DNA of 64,000 bases from Caldilineaceae bacterium (GTDB lineage Bacteria > Chloroflexota > Anaerolineae > Caldilineales > Caldilineaceae): the NCBI GenBank assembly GCA_022824685.1, contig JAJDZJ010000007.1:1-64000 (forward strand), written 5' to 3'. How positions within the stretch are numbered: position 1 is the first letter of the stretch; each line of letters begins with the position of its first letter. Positions 25,698-34,564 of this stretch are shown in pieces. The position numbers and the translations under genes were made by a program. Under the pieces are notes generated by a model. That model ran no database searches, was not told the origin of the DNA, and saw only the letters and a list, made by a program, of their open reading frames with translations.

Positions 25698-26783
25698 ATG
25701 CCCATCCCCAAGGAGCCGCGTCTGCTTCGCATAGCCGTCGTCGGCGCCGGACCCATCGCCCAAATCGCCCATCTGGAGTCCTGCCGCAAAGGGCGCAATA
25801 CCCAGTTATACGCCCTCTGCGAAGCCGCGCCCGATCTCCTGGCCCGCGTCGCCGCCGTCCATCGGCCCCAGCGCAGCTTCACCCGCTATGCCGACATGCT
25901 GGCCGATCACCAAGTCGAGGCCGTCATTGTCGCCGCAGCCGATCAGTTCCACGTCGACCTTGCTACCCAGGCCCTCAGAGCAGGCAAACATGTCCTGGTC
26001 GAAAAGCCCATGGGCGTCACCATCGAGGAATGCGAACGGCTGCGCGACGAAGCCGTCGCCTCCGGTCTCACCCTCCAGGTTGGCCACAATCGCCGCTTCG
26101 ACCCCGGCGTCATCCACGCCCGCCGCTTCATCCAGGATAGAATCGGCGGCCTCATGTCCGCCCAGCTCTGGTACTACGACTCAGTCCATCGCTACACCAT
26201 GACCGACGCGCTCCAGCCGCTCGTCGAGTCCAGCGCCGACGCCCTCCGCCCACCCGGCAACCCCAAAGCTGACCGCCGCCGCTATCTCATGCTAGCCCAC
26301 GGCAGCCATCTGACCGACACAACGCGCTTCCTCGCAAAAAGCGAAATCGTGCAGGTGCGCGCCCGCTACCTGCACCGTTTCGACCGTCACTGCTGGTTCG
26401 TTGACGTCGCCTTCGCCGACGGCAGCCTCGGCAACTTGGAGTTGACCATCACCGTCGCCGGAGACTTCGAAGAGGGTTTCCGCATCCAGGGCGAACATGG
26501 CAGCGTCCGCGGCCGCCTGCCCCTCTCCTGGTACCACAAGACCGGCGCCGTAGAGTGCTTCTCCACCGAGGACGACCTCTACACCCGCCCGCTCGGCCAG
26601 GATGGCCACGGCTACCGCCAGCAGCTCGAAGGCTGGGCCGACACCATCCTCCATGGCAAGCCCCAATGGGGCGCCACCGTCCACGACGGCCTCGCTTCCA
26701 TGCGCGCCATGGCCGCCATCGCACGCTCCGCCGCCAGCGGCGGCGGCTGGGTTGAACTCGAATCAGTCAAAGGAGGAGTCTGA
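25698..26783 (+). CDS. Gfo/Idh/MocA family NAD(P)-dependent oxidoreductase
   Basis: 361 residues. The N-terminal Rossmann domain reads RIAVVGAGPIAQIAHLES. The typical VEKPMGVTIEECERL follows at about residue 100, with the EKP lysine that usually contacts substrate and cofactor. The C-terminal alpha/beta domain contains GHNRRFDPG and HLTDTTRFL. Such enzymes oxidise or epimerise sugars and inositols; the substrate cannot be told. GGAG precedes the ATG. The TGA abuts the ATG of the sugar isomerase gene. Confidence 0.9.
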   Translation: MPIPKEPRLLRIAVVGAGPIAQIAHLESCRKGRNTQLYALCEAAPDLLARVAAVHRPQRSFTRYADMLADHQVEAVIVAAADQFHVDLATQALRAGKHVLVEKPMGVTIEECERLRDEAVASGLTLQVGHNRRFDPGVIHARRFIQDRIGGLMSAQLWYYDSVHRYTMTDALQPLVESSADALRPPGNPKADRRRYLMLAHGSHLTDTTRFLAKSEIVQVRARYLHRFDRHCWFVDVAFADGSLGNLELTITVAGDFEEGFRIQGEHGSVRGRLPLSWYHKTGAVECFSTEDDLYTRPLGQDGHGYRQQLEGWADTILHGKPQWGATVHDGLASMRAMAAIARSAASGGGWVELESVKGGV

Positions 26784-27620
26784 ATGGAAATCGGGATCTT
26801 CGCGCGTACCTTCGATGCACCTTCGTTGGCAGGCGTCCTCGACGCAGTCACCCAGCACGGCATCCGCCGCATCCAGCTGAACATCAGCTCCATGGGGCGC
26901 GCCGACATGCCCGACGGCCTGAATGCCGCCGCCTGCCGCAAGGCCCGCCAGGAAATCGATGCCCGCAACATCAACGTCGACTCCCTCTCCGCCACCTACA
27001 ACATGATCCATCCGGACCCGGCCGCCCGCGCCCACGGCATCAGCCGCCTTGCCCTCCTCGCCTCGCACGCCGCCGAGCTCGGCACAGACCTCCTCACACT
27101 CTGCACCGGCACCCGCAACCCGCATAACATGTGGCAGGATCACCCCCAAAACGGCTCGCCCGAAGCCTGGTCCGATCTCCTGGCCGCCATGGAACAAGCG
27201 CTCGCCCTCGCCGAAGAACACGACGTCCGTCTCGGCATCGAACCCGAAGTCTCAAACGTCGTCAGCTCTCCCGCCAAGGCCCGCAAACTGTTGGACACCA
27301 TGCGCTCCGACAGGCTCACCATCGTCATGGACGGCGCCAACGTCTTTCCCGCAGGGACTATTCATCGCCAGCGCGAAATCCTCGACGAAGCCTTCCAACT
27401 GCTTGGCGACCGCATCGCCCTCGCCCACGCCAAAGACCTCAGCCGCGACGGCGAAGCGGGACACGAAGCAGCCGGCGCCGGCCTGCTCGACTACGACTAC
27501 TATCTGCGCCTCCTCAGCCAGAGCGGCTACACCGGAGCTCTCGTGCTCCACAGCCTCACACCGGCGCAAGTGCCCGGCTGCGTCCGTTTCCTGCAGGAGA
27601 AACTGCAAAGGCTTCCGTGA
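26784..27620 (+). CDS. Sugar phosphate isomerase/epimerase-like TIM barrel
   Basis: 278 residues of the xylose-isomerase-like (AP endonuclease 2) fold: N-terminal EIGIFARTFDAPSLAGVLDAV, central LLTLCTGTRNPHNMW, LGIEPEVSNVV (metal-binding Glu), LTIVMDGANVF (metal Asp), IALAHAKDLSRDG (His and Asp) and GALVLHSLTP. This is the ligand arrangement of hexulose/inosose epimerases. It starts directly after the Gfo/Idh stop and is probably co-translated, suggesting a two-enzyme sugar or cyclitol pathway. Confidence 0.85.
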   Translation: MEIGIFARTFDAPSLAGVLDAVTQHGIRRIQLNISSMGRADMPDGLNAAACRKARQEIDARNINVDSLSATYNMIHPDPAARAHGISRLALLASHAAELGTDLLTLCTGTRNPHNMWQDHPQNGSPEAWSDLLAAMEQALALAEEHDVRLGIEPEVSNVVSSPAKARKLLDTMRSDRLTIVMDGANVFPAGTIHRQREILDEAFQLLGDRIALAHAKDLSRDGEAGHEAAGAGLLDYDYYLRLLSQSGYTGALVLHSLTPAQVPGCVRFLQEKLQRLP

Positions 27621-27719
27621 CTTCGGTCAATGCAAGACTCGCTGTTCTGATCGCCCGAACGCTGCCACCAACAACCTGCCGACCGCACGCCTACGTCAGG
27701 GAAAGTAGGGAAACGCGCC

Positions 27720-28178
27720 ATGACCCCATCGATGTCCGTTTCAGAACTGCTTGAAGCAGCCCTTTACGTCCAGGACCTTCCGGCCGCCGAACAGTTCTAC
27801 ACCCGAATCCTGGGACTCACCTTGTACTCGAAAATTGATGGCCGCCACGTCTTCCTGCGATGCGGCCAGCGAATGGTGCTCCTCTTCAACGCCGAAGCAA
27901 CCGCGATCTCCGCCGGTGGCGCAAGTGATGCGCCCGTCCACGGCACGACCGGCCCCGGTCACCTGGCCTTTGCCGTGCCCTTAAGCGAAATCGATCGATG
28001 GAAGGAACACTTAGCCAGGAACGGAGTCGAAATCGAAAAGGAAATCCACTGGGAGCGGTGCCGCTCACTCTACTTCCGCGATCCCTCCAACAACAGCGTC
28101 GAAATCACCTCGCCTCTGCTATGGAGAATCCCCGAAGAGTCCATCCTGCCCCCCAGCGTCGTACCCAGGCCAAAGTAG
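27720..28178 (+). CDS. VOC (glyoxalase/bleomycin resistance/dioxygenase) superfamily protein
   Basis: 152 residues with paired beta-alpha-beta-beta-beta modules: ALYVQDLPAAEQFYTRILGL opens the first, and GPGHLAFAVPLSEIDRWKEHL opens the second. RSLYFRDPSNNSVEI near the end supplies the usual metal-binding Glu. This pattern is typical of fosfomycin/glyoxalase-like VOC proteins, but the substrate is unknown. AGGGAAA lies upstream of the ATG; an ATG four codons later is possible. It ends about 170 bp before the convergent SRPBCC gene. Confidence 0.85.
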   Translation: MTPSMSVSELLEAALYVQDLPAAEQFYTRILGLTLYSKIDGRHVFLRCGQRMVLLFNAEATAISAGGASDAPVHGTTGPGHLAFAVPLSEIDRWKEHLARNGVEIEKEIHWERCRSLYFRDPSNNSVEITSPLLWRIPEESILPPSVVPRPK

Positions 28179-28262
28179 AGGACCCGACAAGCTGAGAAGC
28201 CGCCGCCCCATCAAACCATCGCTCCCGTTGTGGCGGCCGCTGTGCGCGCCCGAACCTGAAAC

Positions 28263-28335
28263 GCGGACCCAGGGATCAATAATGCCTCTATCCCTGTAGG
28301 CCGCGAACCTCTCGCAGCCGCGGTCCGCTGCTTTT
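28263..28335. terminator. Compact three-way-junction element between convergent genes
   Basis: Perfect outer stem GCGGACC (28263-28269) with GGTCCGC (28322-28328). It encloses hairpin CAGGGAT/ATCCCTG (28270-28276 and 28290-28296, 13-nt loop) and hairpin GGCcGCGA/TCGCaGCC (28299-28306 and 28312-28319, 5-nt loop). The helices abut with only two unpaired bases at each of two joints and none at the third. TGCTTTTC follows. It may be a bidirectional terminator or a small structured RNA; the sequence alone cannot separate these. Confidence 0.5.
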
Positions 28336-28350
28336 CAGCCTTTCTGCCGT

Positions 28351-29166
28351 TTATCCGTCTCCGTCCGTCGCGCCTGGAAACAGCTCCTCCATCCACCTGC
28401 GCCAGCGCGGCTCCTCACGCGCAACAACCGCTGCCGCATCCGCGCCGTACAGATAGAACCTGACCGACAACAGTACCTGCCCGTCAACCGGCCACACAAA
28501 CAGATGCACCGCGCCGCCGGTCGGTTCGTCAAGGTGCAAGATTATCTCCGTCGTGTCGGGCACGGCGTGTACCTGGCCGCCAAACTTCATCCTGCCGCCT
28601 GCCGCTTCGAACCGCTCGCCTGCCGCCTTCCCGCAAAAGCCGAGCGCGCCAGCCAGCTTCTCCCACGCCCCGGAATTGGCGCCGACCGCGCCCATCCACT
28701 CCAGCAGCGCGCTGGGCTGACCCCGATGATGCGTCATATGGAGTTGCAAGATGCTGAAGAACGCGGGCCAGCCCGCCTCTGTCGCCTCAATGTGGTTATC
28801 GTGTGTATCGCTGTCGTCAAAAAGACTGTGCTCGACGCGCACAATGCATGTCTTTCCTTCCCCCTCCACGATGCTCCATTCCGTTGCGACCTCAGGCCCG
28901 CCCGGTATGAACTCATCGCTCGTCACCGCAAATCCCCGCGGCGGGTTCCAAGCCGTGATCGTCGCCGCCGAGTCCATCCCCATTCCAAAATCGATCAGGA
29001 GCCGCGACGGTTGCCCGTCCGCTCCCTTCTCGAACTCCGATCGTGTAAACCACGATGAAAGTCCGGCGTCTGTGCTGATCGTCTTCCACACCTCCTCCAC
29101 AGTGCCTGGCGTCTCTACCTCCGCCCGCACCCATCTCCGCCCGGATTCATCAACTCTTACAGCCAT
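28351..29166 (-). CDS. SRPBCC/AHSA1-domain protein
   Basis: 271 residues. The first 150 match the AHSA1 (activator of Hsp90 ATPase-like) branch of the START/SRPBCC fold: VETPGTVEEVWKTIST, GLSSWFTRSEFE, ITAWNPPRGFAVTSDE and AGWPAFFSILQLHMTHHRG. The remaining 120 residues form a second, weaker alpha/beta module (AWEKLAGALGFCG ... GGAVHLFVWPV ... VRFYLYGADAAAV), perhaps a degenerate second SRPBCC copy. It probably binds a hydrophobic ligand; function unknown. GGAGAG precedes the ATG. Confidence 0.82.
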   Translation of the reverse strand: MAVRVDESGRRWVRAEVETPGTVEEVWKTISTDAGLSSWFTRSEFEKGADGQPSRLLIDFGMGMDSAATITAWNPPRGFAVTSDEFIPGGPEVATEWSIVEGEGKTCIVRVEHSLFDDSDTHDNHIEATEAGWPAFFSILQLHMTHHRGQPSALLEWMGAVGANSGAWEKLAGALGFCGKAAGERFEAAGGRMKFGGQVHAVPDTTEIILHLDEPTGGAVHLFVWPVDGQVLLSVRFYLYGADAAAVVAREEPRWRRWMEELFPGATDGDG

Positions 29167-29359
29167 AGACTCTCCAATCTGATTTCCTGGCTCAGGTTCT
29201 CACCCTCCGATCTTCTCCCAATTCCCTGCTTCCTGCAACTTGCCAAGCTGTAGTATGCTGTCTCACGCACCACCAACTGCGTAAGCCTGCTGACTGGGAG
29301 CAGACCCTCGCCAGCAGCGAGAATTCCACTGCAATGCTCTACTGTCAAAGGAAATTCCC

Positions 29360-30016
29360 ATGGACATCCAACTCATCTTTCGAACGTGGGTGAATGCGCT
29401 GACCAAGCCCGGCGAAGATTTCTTCGCCGCCGAACGACAGAAGTCCTCAGCGACGCTGTCGACCGCGCTGACATGGATCATTGCAGCTTCGGTTATCGCC
29501 GCTTTGCTCAATGCGCTCCGGTCCAGCGTTTTTTCGTCAACAATGGGCGGGTTTGAACAGTTTATGGACCTGCTTCCTCCTGATGTCCAAAGCGACTTCG
29601 GCACTGTTGTCGAATCCGGCGGGGCCGGGGGAACGGCATTCAGCTTCGCCTACATAGTAATTGGACCCGTCAGCTTTCTTATCGGAGTAGGCATCTACCA
29701 CTTAGTCGCAAGGATTCTGGGTGGGAGTGGACAGTTCGGTCGCTACGCCTATCTTTTTTCCACCTTTGCCGCCCCTATCATGATCGGTACGTCCATCCTC
29801 GGATTCATACCCGTGCTTGGAGGCTGTGTCAGCGCTATCCTGGCAATCTACCAGCTCGTCCTCGCCTACTATGCGACAAAAGTAGAATACAGCCTGACTG
29901 AAGGCAGGGCCATCATAGTAGTCGCCGCCCCGCTCATCGCCGGACTCTTCCTGGCTGCTTGCACTGCAATATTTGCCCTCAGCGCAATTCTCTCCCTCCT
30001 GAGTGCCTCCGCATGA
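29360..30016 (+). CDS. Yip1-domain membrane protein
   Basis: 218 residues with five membrane helices typical of bacterial Yip1 proteins: a soluble N-terminus with TKPGEDFFAAE, then WIIAASVIAALLNAL, an acidic loop, FAYIVIGPVSFLIGVGIYHLVAR, GRYAYLFSTFAAPIMIGTSILGFIPVLG and two final helices. AKILGG/GRYAYLF-type sequences mark the family. Function unknown. Its stop overlaps the amidohydrolase ATG (ATGA). Confidence 0.85.
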   Translation: MDIQLIFRTWVNALTKPGEDFFAAERQKSSATLSTALTWIIAASVIAALLNALRSSVFSSTMGGFEQFMDLLPPDVQSDFGTVVESGGAGGTAFSFAYIVIGPVSFLIGVGIYHLVARILGGSGQFGRYAYLFSTFAAPIMIGTSILGFIPVLGGCVSAILAIYQLVLAYYATKVEYSLTEGRAIIVVAAPLIAGLFLAACTAIFALSAILSLLSASA

Positions 30017-30918
30017 CCATCATCGACGCCCACAACCACCCCGACTGGCTCGGACACGATCTGCCCAAATTCCTCGCCAACATGGACCGCTTCGGTATCG
30101 ACAAGACCTGGCTCCTCACCTGGGAGTGCCCTGCCGACGAGTACAATCCGGCCATCTACTACCCAGCCATGCACTTCGGCAGCGGCTGCGCACACCCCGT
30201 CCCCTTTGAATCCTGCCTCCGATACAAACAGGCCGCCCCCGACCGCTTCATACTTGGCTATGCCCCCGACCCCCGCCGCCCTGAAGCCATCGACCAGCTC
30301 CACGCCGCCATTGAGATTTACGGCGTCCAGGTCTGCGGCGAAATCAAGCTGCGTATGCTCTACGACAATCCCGATGCCCTGCGGCTCTTCCGCTTCTGCG
30401 GCGAGAAGGGACTGCCTATCACCTTTCACATCGACTATCCCATCCCCACCGGCCACCGCTATCCCCGCACCGACTGGTGGTACGGCGGAAGCATCGACTC
30501 CTTTGAGAGGGCTCTGCAGGTCTGCCCCGACACCGTCTTCATCGGCCACGCCCCTGGTTTCTGGGCCCATATCTCCGGCGACGATCAGTTCGACAAAGTC
30601 GGCTACCCCAAAGGCCCGGTCCTGCCCGGCGGCAGACTGTTCGACCTCTTCCGTGCCTATCCCAACCTCTACGCAGACCTCTCCGCCGGCTCCGCCTACA
30701 CCGCGCTGACACGCGACTTCAGCCAGCTCGAACAGCCCCCTTTCTCCCCTCACACCGGACCCTCAGCCGAGCCCTTCCTGCTCGAGTTCCAGGACCGCCT
30801 CCTCTTCGGACGCGACCACTTCGACGACCGCATGCAGACCCTGCTCAACAACCTCCACCTACCCCCGCTGGTGCGCCAAAAGATCTTCAGCGCCAATGCA
30901 GAAGCTCTCCTGTCCTGA
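30013..30918 (+). CDS. Amidohydrolase family protein (amidohydrolase 2 type)
   Basis: 301 residues. Metal-binding DAHNH at residues 5-9 on the first barrel strand, PITFHID (His of strand 5), TVFIGHAPGFWAH (strand 6), YADLSAGSAY, and LLFGRDHFDD with the catalytic Asp of strand 8. The arrangement matches decarboxylating or hydrolysing amidohydrolase 2 enzymes; the substrate is unknown. ATG chosen because it overlaps the preceding stop and directly precedes TIIDAHNH; the frame is open 18 codons further upstream but without support. Confidence 0.87.
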   Translation: MTIIDAHNHPDWLGHDLPKFLANMDRFGIDKTWLLTWECPADEYNPAIYYPAMHFGSGCAHPVPFESCLRYKQAAPDRFILGYAPDPRRPEAIDQLHAAIEIYGVQVCGEIKLRMLYDNPDALRLFRFCGEKGLPITFHIDYPIPTGHRYPRTDWWYGGSIDSFERALQVCPDTVFIGHAPGFWAHISGDDQFDKVGYPKGPVLPGGRLFDLFRAYPNLYADLSAGSAYTALTRDFSQLEQPPFSPHTGPSAEPFLLEFQDRLLFGRDHFDDRMQTLLNNLHLPPLVRQKIFSANAEALLS

Positions 30919-31057
30919 AGACCCGCGGTCCCCTCTGTCTTTCATTACCCCAAACGCCCTAACATTCCTCCCTTCACTGCCGACCACCTGCAAAACCCAA
31001 TCCAACCCCCTCCAGCGATGCCCCAACGTCTCCGCTCCACCCCTGCCCTCTACGTGT

Positions 31058-31170
31058 ACTTCCGTGACACTCCGTGGAAAATAGGTGTTGCCGTTCGCCG
31101 CTGCCCTTCCCAGTCGCTCCCCGCCGTTCTCCCGCAGTTCCCCTGCAGTTCCCCCGCAGTTCCCCCCCGC
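31058..31170. repeat. Dispersed repeats: one about 37-bp unit plus an 11-bp array
   Basis: At 31058-31095 lies a diverged copy of the unit clustered at 7.75-7.95 kb (CACTCCGTGGAAAATAGG followed by TGTTGCCGTTCG). Immediately after, 31119-31170 holds about four copies of the 11-bp CCCCGCAGTTC unit also seen at 379-463. This gap between two convergent genes contains no credible ORF. Confidence 0.75.
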
Positions 31171-31191
31171 ACATACCCATTCCTGGCCAAC

Positions 31192-31231
31192 AAAAAACGG
31201 AGGCCGCCCCGAACCTTAAGGACGCCCCCGT
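31192..31231 (-). terminator. Rho-independent terminator of the nucleoside hydrolase operon
   Basis: On the minus strand, ACGGGGGCGTCC pairs imperfectly with GGGCGGCCTCCGT around a TTAAGG-containing loop and is followed by TTTTTT. It lies about 120 nt beyond the stop of the nucleoside hydrolase gene, in the right orientation. Confidence 0.55.
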
Positions 31232-31350
31232 AAGCGGCTAAACGAATACGCGTGTTTCTCCCTAAGCAGAGCCAAATTCAAAAGGAGCCGTCTCTAGCCC
31301 GGCCAACTCCTACCCTCCAAACGGCCAGCTAAAGCCTATGCCGCACTGCC

Positions 31351-32310
31351 CTAATCCGCCAAAGCCTCCACCGCGCCCAAGGCGGTCGCCATCAAGCGCC
31401 GGTAACGGGCCGCATCCACTCCTGTGACAACATCGAGCGTCGCCCATCCGTCGGTTTCATCCTCGCGCTGCATCGCGCTGCGCCGGTCAAAGACCGTTGC
31501 CCCTCGCGTCGCGCCCCCCGCCAACTCCACATGCATTGACCGGCACCCCACCGTCGCTCCCTCCGGGTCGATCACCGCGGCAACCGTCCCCGCGTCCCCG
31601 ATCAGCGAAAAGTCCGCCCCAAAAAAATTGCAATAGTGCAACCCAATGCCTCCTGCAATCTGCGCGCCTGCCCCTTCCGCCCTCGACAGCGCCATCGCCT
31701 CTTCCCGCGTAAACCCCACCTGGATGAACGGATCTAGTGGATACAGCGTTACCGGCAACCCGCTCTGCAGTACCACGGCAGCCGCCTCCGGATCGTACCG
31801 AACATTGAACTCCGCCGCCGCCGTCGTATTCCCCGGCGCCGCGTACGTACCCCCCATCACATAGAGCCGCCCAATCTTCTCGCCAATCCGCGGATACATC
31901 CGCAACAGCATCGCTATATTGGTCAGCGGCGCTAGACAGATCAGAGTCATCGGCTCGGAAGCCTCCGACAGCGAATTCCGCAGGAACTCAACCGCATGGG
32001 CATCCACCGTTTTTCTCCGCGGCGCCGGCAGCCCCAGATCTCCCATCCCATCGCTGCCATGCAGCGCGGGCGCCGGCAGTCCCGGCGCCACCATCGGCCG
32101 GTCCATCCCTGCCGCCACCGGCGTCGCCCCCGCGCCGATCGCGTCCAGCAGCGCAAGCGTGTTCGTTACAACCTGCTTCAACGAACAGTTCCCGGCCACA
32201 CATGTGATGCCCCGTACGTCCAGTTGCGGCGACGCCATCGCCAGCAGCAACGCCAGCGCGTCGTCCCCGCCGGTGTCCACATCCATCAGTACAGGAAGCG
32301 ATTCTGACAT
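31351..32310 (-). CDS. Nucleoside hydrolase
   Basis: Hydrolyses the N-glycosidic bond of ribonucleosides. The Ca-binding signature DVDTGGDDA lies at residues 10-18, followed by VRGITCVAGN and NTLALLDAIGAG. CLAPLTNIAMLL and YVMGGTYAAPGNTTAAAEFN are typical of the IunH/nucleoside hydrolase family; YPLDPFIQVGF and later LIGDAGTVAAV close the active site. 319 residues. AGGAGAACC lies upstream of the ATG, and the gene starts 16 bp after an MFS transporter gene, which suggests uptake plus cleavage of a nucleoside. Confidence 0.92.
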   Translation of the reverse strand: MSESLPVLMDVDTGGDDALALLLAMASPQLDVRGITCVAGNCSLKQVVTNTLALLDAIGAGATPVAAGMDRPMVAPGLPAPALHGSDGMGDLGLPAPRRKTVDAHAVEFLRNSLSEASEPMTLICLAPLTNIAMLLRMYPRIGEKIGRLYVMGGTYAAPGNTTAAAEFNVRYDPEAAAVVLQSGLPVTLYPLDPFIQVGFTREEAMALSRAEGAGAQIAGGIGLHYCNFFGADFSLIGDAGTVAAVIDPEGATVGCRSMHVELAGGATRGATVFDRRSAMQREDETDGWATLDVVTGVDAARYRRLMATALGAVEALAD

Positions 32311-32326
32311 CCCGGTTCTCCTGTTG

Positions 32327-33562
32327 CTACGACGTCCCGCGAGTCGTCTCCATTGACAGGCCCCCGCGCCTGGTCAGCGCCAGCGCAAAGACCCCCATCA
32401 GCAGAGCCCCCAATACCGGCGCAACGACCAGGCCCTCCAGAGCCCTGTCCAGCGTCAGCTGATCCGCCAGCCATCCGGTCAACGTGGCGCCCAGGCCCCC
32501 AGGCCACCAGCCCAGCCCCATCACCAGGCCGGATGCCATCGCCAGCCCTCGCGGCCATACCTCCTGCGCAATCACGACCGTGGTCGGGTACGTGCAGCCC
32601 AGCAAAAACCCAATCGCGCCCGCGTAGATGAACTGCGCGCTGCCGCCCGCGTGAATGAACAGCCAGTATCCCGGCCCCAGCAGGGCGAAACAGGCCAGCA
32701 ACACCTGCCAGCGCCCAAATCGGTCAGACAGGATCCCGCCAAAAAGGCTGCCTACTCCGACCAACAGCGACATGACAAAGAGCATCTGTCCGCCATACAC
32801 CACCGAATACCCGCGATCCTCCAACAGCGTCGGCAAGTAGGTGATCAGGCTCAACTGGAACCACGCTCTCGTCATCGCAAAAACTGTGATCAGGATCAAC
32901 CCCAGCAGAAAGCCCTGCTCCGCCCGCGACTGCCGCTGCCGGTGTGCCTCGCGGTCCCCTCGGCTCTCGCTCCCAAGCCCGCCCACCAGCCAGATGCCCG
33001 CAATCAACACCAGCGGCAGGAGAACAACCGTCCCCCTCAGACCCAGCAACCCCAATCCAAATGCCAGCAACAGCGGGGAGCCCGCCGAACCCAAATTGCC
33101 CCCGACCGCAAAAAAGGAGACCGCGCGCCCTCTCCTCCCGTCAGCGGTGGCCTTCGTAACGACCGATGCCCCCGCCGGGTGAAACGCCGCCGAGCCAAAC
33201 CCGGCCAACGCCACCCCCACAAGCAGAGTCCAATAGTTGCTGCTGAAGCCAAGCACAGCCATGATCAGCCCCAGCCAGACCACGCTCAGCGCCGTGATGC
33301 GCCTCGCATCCCACCGGTCGATGAAGTATCCGAAAAACGGCTGCGCCAGCGCCATCGTCGTCGTCCCGACCATCGTCACCACGCCGATCTGCCCATAGGT
33401 CAGCCCGTACTCAGCGCGGAACAGCGGAAAAAAGACCGGCAGGTACTGATGGAAGAGCTCCAGCACAAAGTGCCCGCCCGAGACCAGAAATACCGTGTTC
33501 GTCAAAAACCCGCGCCGGAGTATCGTCTGCGGGAATGATTGAACCCGTTCGTCTCTTATCAT
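32327..33562 (-). CDS. MFS transporter, fosmidomycin-resistance-like
   Basis: About 411 residues, 12 membrane helices. The sequence GHFVLELFHQYLPVFFPLFRAEYGLTYGQIGVV is typical of the Fsr (fosmidomycin resistance) subgroup, with PFFGYFIDRWDARRI and GILSDRFGRWQVLL as the two MFS loop motifs. I place the start at the ATG just before IRDERVQSF; the frame extends 25 codons further. It is immediately upstream of, and probably in an operon with, the nucleoside hydrolase, so a nucleoside is a plausible substrate (inference). Confidence 0.87.
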   Translation of the reverse strand: MIRDERVQSFPQTILRRGFLTNTVFLVSGGHFVLELFHQYLPVFFPLFRAEYGLTYGQIGVVTMVGTTTMALAQPFFGYFIDRWDARRITALSVVWLGLIMAVLGFSSNYWTLLVGVALAGFGSAAFHPAGASVVTKATADGRRGRAVSFFAVGGNLGSAGSPLLLAFGLGLLGLRGTVVLLPLVLIAGIWLVGGLGSESRGDREAHRQRQSRAEQGFLLGLILITVFAMTRAWFQLSLITYLPTLLEDRGYSVVYGGQMLFVMSLLVGVGSLFGGILSDRFGRWQVLLACFALLGPGYWLFIHAGGSAQFIYAGAIGFLLGCTYPTTVVIAQEVWPRGLAMASGLVMGLGWWPGGLGATLTGWLADQLTLDRALEGLVVAPVLGALLMGVFALALTRRGGLSMETTRGTS

Positions 33563-33850
33563 TTCGTCATTTTCATCGCTGTAATCTGGAAGCAGGCACT
33601 GACTGAACCCTCCGCCGCTTGGAGATCGCCCGGACAAACCCGTGAGGCCCGCCGCTTCAGGCCAATTCCCCGCCCCGCCGCAGACTCACAAAAGTAAAGA
33701 GGGATCGAAGATCAGGAATCTTCATCCCTCCGCCACGCCATGATAATATGCAAACAGGGAACTGGCAACTTTGGCCGCTTCCCGCTTGCCTCCCCAAACC
33801 TCGCTCGCAAGGCCAGCAATCCGGCCGCCGCAGGGGGCGGCGTATACAAC

Positions 33851-34561
33851 ATGTTCAACGTCTGTGCCAGCTGCGGACTCTATCGCGTCGACAAAATCGT
33901 AACCGAGCCGACCGGCGTTGTCGCACCTGTCCCGCCCGATACCCAGCCCGACCTCCGGCCCGTGACAAGGAGAGCGGCGGCCGCCTGCCCGCACTGCGGA
34001 CACAACCACCCCTTCCTGCGCCAGCCTCTCCTGCTGGTCGGCGGCGCCAGCGCAATAGGCAAGAGCGCCATTCTTCAGCAGCTGACAGGCCGTGTCACCG
34101 CAGCCGTCCTGCTTGACGCCGACCTCCTCTGGCTGCAAGAGTTCGAGAGTCCAACCGACGGCAACCGCAGATTCTTCGAAACCTGGCTGCGCCTCGCAAA
34201 AAACATCGGCCAGAGCGGACGCCCCGTTGTCCTCTTCGGCGCCGGCCTTGCCGTGTCCGAGAACATCGAATCCTGCCTCGAACGACGCTACTTCAGCCGC
34301 GTCCGCTACCTCGCCCTCGTCTGTGACGAAGACGAGCTTCGCCGACGTCTCCTCGCCCGGCCCGCATGGCGCAAGAGCGGCCAGCAGCGGCAGCTCAAAG
34401 AACAGCTGAACTTCAACCTCTGGCTCCAACAGGAGGGCCCAAATCAGACGCCCCCCTTAACCCTCCTGGACACAACCGACGCCACCATCCAGGACGCCGC
34501 TGACGCCGTCAAGGACTGGATCGCGCGCCTGCTTGAGCCCCAGGCCCCATCCGCGTCTTGA
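33851..34561 (+). CDS. Zinc-ribbon plus P-loop nucleotide-binding protein
   Basis: 236 residues from an ATG before FNVCASCGLYRV. Two Cys pairs, CASC (residues 5-8) and CPHCGH (about 46-51), could form a zinc ribbon split by a linker. A small-kinase-like P-loop domain follows, with Walker A GGASAIGKSAILQQL, DADLLWLQ and a C-terminal region containing RRRLLARPAWRKSG, where the Arg-rich lid of nucleoside/shikimate-type kinases would lie. Substrate unknown. The TGA is 3 bp before the next MFS gene. An upstream extension to 33740 is possible but unsupported. Confidence 0.7.
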   Translation: MFNVCASCGLYRVDKIVTEPTGVVAPVPPDTQPDLRPVTRRAAAACPHCGHNHPFLRQPLLLVGGASAIGKSAILQQLTGRVTAAVLLDADLLWLQEFESPTDGNRRFFETWLRLAKNIGQSGRPVVLFGAGLAVSENIESCLERRYFSRVRYLALVCDEDELRRRLLARPAWRKSGQQRQLKEQLNFNLWLQQEGPNQTPPLTLLDTTDATIQDAADAVKDWIARLLEPQAPSAS

Positions 34562-34564
34562 CCC

